This document shows positions 58,252 through 64,000 of a stretch of DNA of 64,000 bases, piece after piece. The DNA comes from Euphorbia lathyris. Lineage: Eukaryota > Streptophyta > Magnoliopsida > Malpighiales > Euphorbiaceae. The position numbers were made by a program, and so were the translations under genes. Within the stretch, counting starts at the first letter, position 1; each line of letters starts with the position of its first letter. The stretch covers positions 5,719,001 through 5,783,000 of the forward strand of contig NC_088916.1 in NCBI RefSeq assembly GCF_963576675.1, written 5' to 3'. The notes beneath the pieces are model-generated. The model searched no databases, was not told where the DNA came from, and was given only the letters and a program-made list of their open reading frames with translations.

Positions 58252-60068
58252 TGGTAGCGCGAAACCTAGTAGTATTTTCTTTTTAACGACGAAATGTATA
58301 TCACGATGATTGCGCTATGATTATGGATGTGGTCTTTCTAAGTGCTTTGTATCTACTAGATGTCACTACTTAGGGGCAAGTGTACCCCGTCGTATCAAGT
58401 AATAATCCGGTTAAGACCGGGTATCGAATCCACGGGATTTATAACTGCAAGTATTAAACGACTCGGTTTTATACGTTATTTAAGCGGTGAATACTTTGGG
58501 GTTGATGTGGTAACCAACTACAAACTATTTCTAACTACGGGGGAGGCAAATTTGTGTAACGAAACCCTTAAGAAGTGATACGGTTGGTGATAAGTTATAA
58601 CTATGACAAATAACGACTCCCAATGCATATAAGGTTAATGCTTTGCTCTTGCAAAGACGACTATGTGTAGTTCGACCGACCCGTGAAGTACTTAGACGAC
58701 GTGGTTCCTAGTCAAGGCGTGTCTAATGCTTGGGACCAGAAATTAGGGCCCGTAAGTTCCGTGGTTTGTCAATTCCTACGGTTCCCGGTTTGTCACTTCC
58801 GGTAAGGCAACACCTATATGAATCCCTAAAAATAGGCCAAATGGCGTCGGTAGTCGCGTTCTCCTACACAATAATCAATTATAAATATCAAAACAAGCAA
58901 CAAACATCAACACATATATAGAAAAGAAGATTATGAATCATAAATTATAAATATGGAAGGTGTAAATATGGATTACAAACAAGCCTAGTACATAGGATGA
59001 GATCAAGCTAATTAGCAAGTGTAAAGGGAAGAATCCACCCTCGGAACTAGCTAACCGGACACAAAAGCCGTCTCTAAGGACTTGAATGGTGGAACTCTCG
59101 AGCTTGGTGTGCGGAGAGATGGAGCGGTACTTTGATGGAATGCCGGGAGCAACGAACAAGCTCTCGAGATGGAAGAGTTTTATTACACAAAGCCTAAAAA
59201 CACAAATCTAAACTAAAACAAGTATAGTTTTTGCTCTCTAAAATATATTGTATCTTTGGTATTCAAGAGCTTCCTATTTGTAAACATCAAGCAAGGGCAA
59301 TGTTGTAACTTCACAAGGCACAAGTGTAGAGCAACATTATTTGGTGCAGAAATCCCATGATACGCCCCGCGTAAGGTGGTCTACGCCCCGCGTAAGTGCC
59401 CATTCCGTCAGAAATCTCCTGCATGTGGACCAATTCCATGTCTAATTGTCTCAAACACGCCCTGCGTAGCTGAAGTACGCCCCGCGTGTTTGAGTTTCTG
59501 AAGATTTATTGCTTGAATTGGAGCTTTTACGCCGTGCGTAGCTGAAACACGCCCCGCGTAAATGAATCTCTGAGCTTTTAACATTGAGGAACTGCCTGAT
59601 ACACCTCACGTATATGGTGATACGCCTCGCGTACAAAGAGTTGACTCAGGGAGACAATGCAGTCTGACTTTCAGGATTAGGCCAATCATTTTCGACATGT
59701 GTCGTACGCCTCGCGTAGGGTGGCATACGCCCCGCGTATGCTGAGTCAATTCCACATGGCGTCTGTGGATAAGGCAATTATTGCTGACACCATGTTTCAC
59801 GCCCCGCGTAAGGGATGATACGCCCCGTGTATTTGAGTAGATTTTTGCTCCTTGCTCGTACCTGAAATACAAATCTTGCGAGCCGAGTTAGCTTGACGTT
59901 TTTATTTCCTAAACTAATCAAAAATACGGAAAATTAACTGAAAGTACGAATTTTATTTTTATTTCTTTATTTTATCAAAACGCTTTATTTTTGTAATTAA
60001 ACTTATTTATTTTATCCAAAATCAACCCGTAAATCACGCTAAAAGATAGGGGTAAAATACCCCTATCA
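58252..60068 (-). repeat. Element F 5' LTR
   Basis: 1,817 bp. On the minus strand it starts TGATAGGGGT with a terminal hairpin (arm ACCCCTATC) and ends GCGCTACCA before the primer site. It carries the TACGCCCCGCGTA-like array at 59360-59840. Confidence 0.9.
59360..59840. repeat. Array of TACGCCCCGCGTA-like motifs in the F LTR
   Basis: About twelve copies of a 13-mer of the form (T/C)ACGCC(C/T)CGCGTA, irregularly spaced over about 480 bp. The first and last four bases are complementary, giving many imperfect palindromes. The truncated LTR has the same array at 50073-50550. Confidence 0.88.
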
Positions 60069-60702
60069 GTAACCAAGGAGATAGGGGGAGCGGGCGGCCG
60101 TTCGCGATGTGTGGGAAGTGGGAAGGTTAGGGGTATTATGGGAAAGTCATACAAAATCAGTCTAGATATGTAGTAGGTTGAGTAAATGGGTTAAATATGT
60201 AAATGGGCTTCCCATTTAACCCAGTTTTGTAATTTTCCCCTTATTTAATTTTGCCTAACAAAATCAGAATGATTTAGTGAGAGATTTTTCCTCCTATTCT
60301 TTCTCCACAAATATAATAAATCTGATTTTTTGATCTTGAAGAGAGACACCGTTTTTCCTATTCTTCTACTTCTTCTCTCAATCACTTTTCTGGGCAATTA
60401 AAACTTATTTGTTGTTCCACTGATTTGAACTTTGAGTGCACAAGTTTCAAACTCTTCTATGTTAACCTTGGGGAGCGAACAGACTATCAGATTGCACCTC
60501 CGTCTGCTAAAATCGCTTTCAAGGCAGTGGTACTAGCCACGGCACAGCTCGATTTCTGATAAGTTTTTCTGTAACCTAAATTTCTTTCCTACAATTTGAA
60601 AGCAAATTTCTTTTCTTCTAATTATGTCTACTAGTGAAAATCAAATCTCTGATTTTAGAGTTAATTTTTTATTCCGCTGTGATTAATTTTTCTTCTTGAC
60701 AG
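60069..60702 (+). other. Host-like non-coding sequence, possible 5' exon
   Basis: Composition changes to ordinary gene-flank type, with CT-rich stretches (60290-60380). A stretch at 60460-60560 could be an untranslated first exon. It is followed by a splice-acceptor-like TTCTTCTTGACAG at 60690-60702. Confidence 0.4.
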
Positions 60703-60865
60703 ACAAGATTGGTTCAAGTTAAGTGACTGTCAAATCTAGCAACTGAGAGAGATTCACGAGTTCTTCTCTTTCTCTGTCCAAATCGAACGTATTGGGTGGG
60801 GGCCAAAGACTGCAATCGTTACATTTCAAGATCCTAAGGCACTTGAAATTGCATTACTGTTATCT
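60703..60865 (+). pseudogene. RRM-type exon remnant resembling plant BPA1-like proteins
   Basis: Between an AG acceptor (60701-60702) and a GTATGT donor (60866-60871) the sequence reads LSNLATER, then after a short indel IHEFFSFSVQIERI and AIVTFQDPKALEIALLLS. That matches the order of the RRM in plant proteins of the ACD11-binding-partner (BPA1) type, recalled from family knowledge. A TGA near the start and a 2-base loss in GAGAGA break it, so it is probably a pseudogene or gene fragment. I found no neighbouring exons. The family assignment is tentative. Confidence 0.5.
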
Positions 60866-62517
60866 GTATGTACTGGTCAGTTGTTTACACCTATGAATTT
60901 TATTTTCCCATAATTTATTTTATATGGTTTCAATATTATCAGGAGTTAATTTGGATTTTCATTACTTGGTTGAGCTTGGTTATTGATAGAGTTAGAAACA
61001 GGGCATGTTAAATGTGGGTGGTTCAACATTTTGTAACCCGAATTGGTTGGTGCTGCTTTCATAATTTTGCACTGCCTTTTTCCAAATCTACTCTACATAA
61101 GGTGAAGAGCATCATTCTTAGGTGGACTAGTGTGTTACAAAATACCTCTAAGACTCTAAGCATCCAACTGAGTCTTTCGAGTTCTGGATAATAAGTAGGC
61201 TTTCAATTTCAGAATTAAATATTAATGGCCATTATTGGGAATTAGAAATGTGTAGTTGTTGAAAATAAGTATCTGACAGTGTTTTGAACATGTAAATGGT
61301 TATTTGATGCAGACCTCTGTGTTATGTTATAATGTAATAATAGGAGTTTTTGTTATCTTGTTTAACTTTCCTTTTCATAGTGTGTTTTTGTTTTGCTAAG
61401 CTGTCAATGTCCTTACAACTATAAATAAAAAAAAAGGACTTGAATTGTGAATGGGGCCTTGGCTGCCATTTATATCAAAATGAGACAATGGCAGATCTTT
61501 TATGGATTAAAGCTTGTTTGCTGCTTTCATATATTATGTTTCTGATCTTCAGTTGTATTGAGTGAGTATTTACTATGGGTGGGAATTAGTGGATGTCATT
61601 TTCATCCATCAATTCCACTCTCTTATCTCGTTATCTCTGGAAAACAAAGAGGTAGAGATTAATATGAAATGTAATCTGATCCTTATAACTTAAAAGGAAA
61701 CAAAGGTGGAGAAAATTAGCCTCTTTACAGCTCTTTTGGACCAGCCAAGGTAAGCATGATGCTCACCTTTCACCTTCATCTTTGGTTACTTCATAATTTT
61801 TATTTAGGATTAAAGCATTATTTGGCTTCTTATCCGTCCGAGATGTTGGTTTTGGCCCTTGACCTATCAGTTGAGAATATTTGTCTCAGGGTGGTTAGCG
61901 AAATTTTTAAGACAATGCTTATGTTAGTTGAAACTTTGCCCAAATTAAGTGGTCTATTTTCTACGTGGGTTATTTTAGGGCTTTATTGGTTCATAGCATA
62001 CTTGTAAATATTGCTTCTTTTGAACATTGAAAAAAATCTGTGTTCAATGTGCCAAATTTGAGTTCAAATTGTTTATGGATTAGTTGGCTCTTCTGTGCAT
62101 TGTAACTTATTGTGGCATTTCCAATCGTAATTTTGCATGAGATGTATCTATGCACTATTTTATGTGTCTAATAATTTAAAAATACAAAAACATTGTTTTG
62201 ATGTTCTTTGTGCTTGTTGTCGACCTACTCCCCAGTTTTCAATTAGAATTTGGAGGAGATTGCATAGAAACAGGTTAAAAGCCAATTTCCCCTTCAATAA
62301 TTAGTTGGTGGTCAAATTTGGCCCAACATGAACCTTTTCATCTCAATTTGGGTAGAAACTTGTATTTCTCAGCTCAAAATGATATTTTGGAGCTAACAAT
62401 TCTTGCAATCACAACTTTTGACAGAATATAAAAGGGATTTTTTTGTGGAAGTTCTGAGGAAGTTCTTCTCCTTGCTGATTGCTTTTTTATGGAAGTTGCC
62501 ATGTTGAAATGAAATTG

Positions 62518-62582
<65 letters not shown>

Positions 62583-63366
62583 GCTTAGGCAAGAATAAGG
62601 TGGTTTGCAAAAGAAAAAATATATATATATAGTTCTGAGTCCTGTATTTGTAGTTGGTATGCCATTTGTCAGAGACTTTGTCCCCTCCACAATTTCTGTA
62701 CTTGCATCAGACTATATTAATTTGTGATACCAAATTCACTGCCCTGCCTCACCTGAACCCATATGGGTGCTGAAACAGTGACTTCATGGTTGATAAATGA
62801 AGCATCAACCTTTTCTAATCACCTGCTATTACCAGTTGGAAATTTAAAATGTTTACCTGGAAGATCAAATCATGGGATTGGTGGCTAATATTTCTTAATT
62901 GCAGTAAATTGATGTTGGGCCGCCACATAAATGATTGAGTCCAGAGATTGTTCAAGGAAACTTCAATTATTTATATGAATGCAGATTCAACTATTGATTC
63001 TATTTAAACATGTTTAGAAAGTGACAATTATGTGGTTTTACATTAGTTTATGATAATCAGAGATGGTCTTTTCCTTTTCTCCATCTTAGTAACTTGAGGA
63101 TAATTATGTTTCATCCTCACTCATTTCTTTTCGCTTCCGAGTCTAGATATTGTGATCATATTACATATGGGGATTTTTTCTTAGCTCTCCAGCCCAGTTC
63201 TCAAAATTTATAGGCTGGTTGGATTGCCCTCCAGCGGGTCAGGAAATATATGGTATTATTCCTTCCAAAGTTCCCCTTAGTGAAGCCTACCATGACTATA
63301 TTCCTCTTGGAGGAAGATACTCCTTTAAACAAGTGATTCATCAACATAGAGTATTATAAAGAAAGG
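60866..63366. other. Non-coding, intron-like DNA
   Basis: T-rich, intron-like sequence with no coding region recognised. It contains the microsatellite at 62521-62582. Confidence 0.5.
62521..62582. repeat. CA/TA compound microsatellite
   Basis: About 44 bp of CA repeat followed directly by about 18 bp of TA; a short TA run follows at about 62619-62630. The minus-strand ORF here is compositional. Confidence 0.95.
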
Positions 63367-63811
63367 TGATGGTGTTGTGTCTTGGAAATCGTCCAAGCAA
63401 ACATGTATTGCTCGCTCAACCATGGAATCTGAATTTATAGCCCTTGAGTTGGCTAGTCAAGAAGCAGAATGGTTGAGGCTCTATTAGCCGATATCCCATT
63501 GTGGGGGAATTCTTTTGTGCATGTCTCAATGGAAAAAATAGTGTCTATAATGGAAAGAGGAGACATATCGCATTAGACACGGTATAATGAAATAACTCTT
63601 GAAGAATAGGGTATTTGCCTTAGATTATGTGAGATCTGAAAAGAATCTGGCAGATATTTTTACTAAAGGGTTACCGAGAAGAGTTGTTCTTGAATCATCG
63701 AGGGAAATGGGACTAAAGCCCATTGATCAAAGGAAATATGGTGGACACCACTCGTGGTCAAACGAAACCATGTTATCCTTTGTATGCACTATATTTCTCC
63801 CATTCCTATGA
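63367..63811 (+). pseudogene. Copia RNase H remnant (element G)
   Basis: Decayed end of a copia pol: [38 protein letters not shown], a stop, then a shifted stretch (63490-63590), then KNRVFALDYVRSEKNLADIF, TKGLPRRVV and SREMGLKPIDQ. Only the RNase H and C-terminus are present. The wording is of the same broad copia type as element E, but E lacks this region, so whether it is part of E cannot be shown here. Confidence 0.8.
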
Positions 63812-64000
63812 TGTATAATAGTGCGTGTGTAATCCATAGCCCGTAATGTGGTGGTTCATTCTAATGGACTTGATGGATGTTCTCTGAAGGGTGAGTTATG
63901 AGAAACTCTTAATGATCTCATGTTGAGATCACCTACTTGAGTGTGAAGGTGGGCCGCCTTCTATGAAAGACTTGGGTTGTCTTTCTAGAGCACTCATGAG
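63812..64000 (+). other. Sequence after the copia remnant, possibly its 3' region
   Basis: Non-coding. It reads like the untranslated region between copia pol and 3' LTR (short AATGATCTCATGTTGAGATCA palindrome near 63911-63931), but the window ends before any LTR can be recognised. Confidence 0.4.

Larger units (their letters stand above)
50073..60068 (-). mobile_element. Gypsy element F (sister to D), left LTR truncated
   Basis: Minus-strand gag-pol between a complete 5' LTR (58252-60068) and a 708-bp piece of 3' LTR (50073-50780). LTRs start TGATAGGGGT on the minus strand. The gag, protease, reverse transcriptase, RNase H and integrase domains are all present but broken by stops and shifts. 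The bases after the right end are GTAAC; no matching duplication can be found at the left because that end is deleted. Confidence 0.9.

Noticed and set aside
62487..62690. Minus-strand ORF with a Val/Cys repeat
   Set aside because: Translation of the CA/TA microsatellite.

Overview
This is plant nuclear DNA, almost certainly from a eudicot. It consists nearly entirely of LTR retrotransposons inserted into one another, plus one insertion of plastid DNA and no intact host gene. The evidence is Ty1/copia and Ty3/gypsy polyproteins, tRNA primer sites of the plant types (initiator Met, TGGTATCAGAGC; Asp-like, TGGCGCCGTTGCCGGGGA), a plastid clpP/psbB segment, and an AT-rich background with host-gene-like splice sites near the right end.

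Layout. 1-4694: AT-rich non-coding DNA with a 45-bp tandem repeat and a possible Tat/Ogre-type primer-site remnant. 4695-5333: a short non-autonomous hAT element with an 8-bp target duplication. 5359-44033: copia element A (+), cut into three pieces by later insertions. Copia element B (-, 6301-34365) sits in A's gag. Gypsy element C (Athila-like, +, 6524-23125) sits in B's 3' LTR. A 2,011-bp plastid insert (19900-21910) sits in C's 3' LTR. Further right in A lie gypsy-derived element D (+, 36697-43917, gag remnant only) and copia element E (+, from 44034). E stops before its reverse transcriptase at about 50072, where it is fused to gypsy element F (-, to 60068), whose left LTR has lost about 1.1 kb. 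60069-63366 holds host-like sequence with one decayed RRM-type exon and a CA/TA microsatellite. A copia RNase H remnant follows at 63367-63720.

Target duplications support the order: ATATA for C, GTTTA for D, TCTGT/CCTGT for B. The pieces of A rejoin in frame across B and D. The relative order is A, then B, then C, then the plastid insert; D and E also entered A after it inserted.

Four points stand out. (1) Element C carries two intact paralogous ATHILA ORF-1-like genes downstream of pol, and each is preceded by palindromic modules that also occur in the C LTRs. (2) Copia element B carries a recognisably related gene in the same place, although copia and gypsy are different superfamilies. 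(3) The plastid insert is circularly permuted, as if a small circular plastid molecule had been opened inside clpP intron 1, and it lies in the loop of the LTR palindrome. (4) Elements C, D, E and F each contain a GC-rich, palindrome-dense island in otherwise AT-rich LTR or untranslated sequence. Apart from C's accessory ORFs and B's pol, every coding region here is broken, truncated or stopped.
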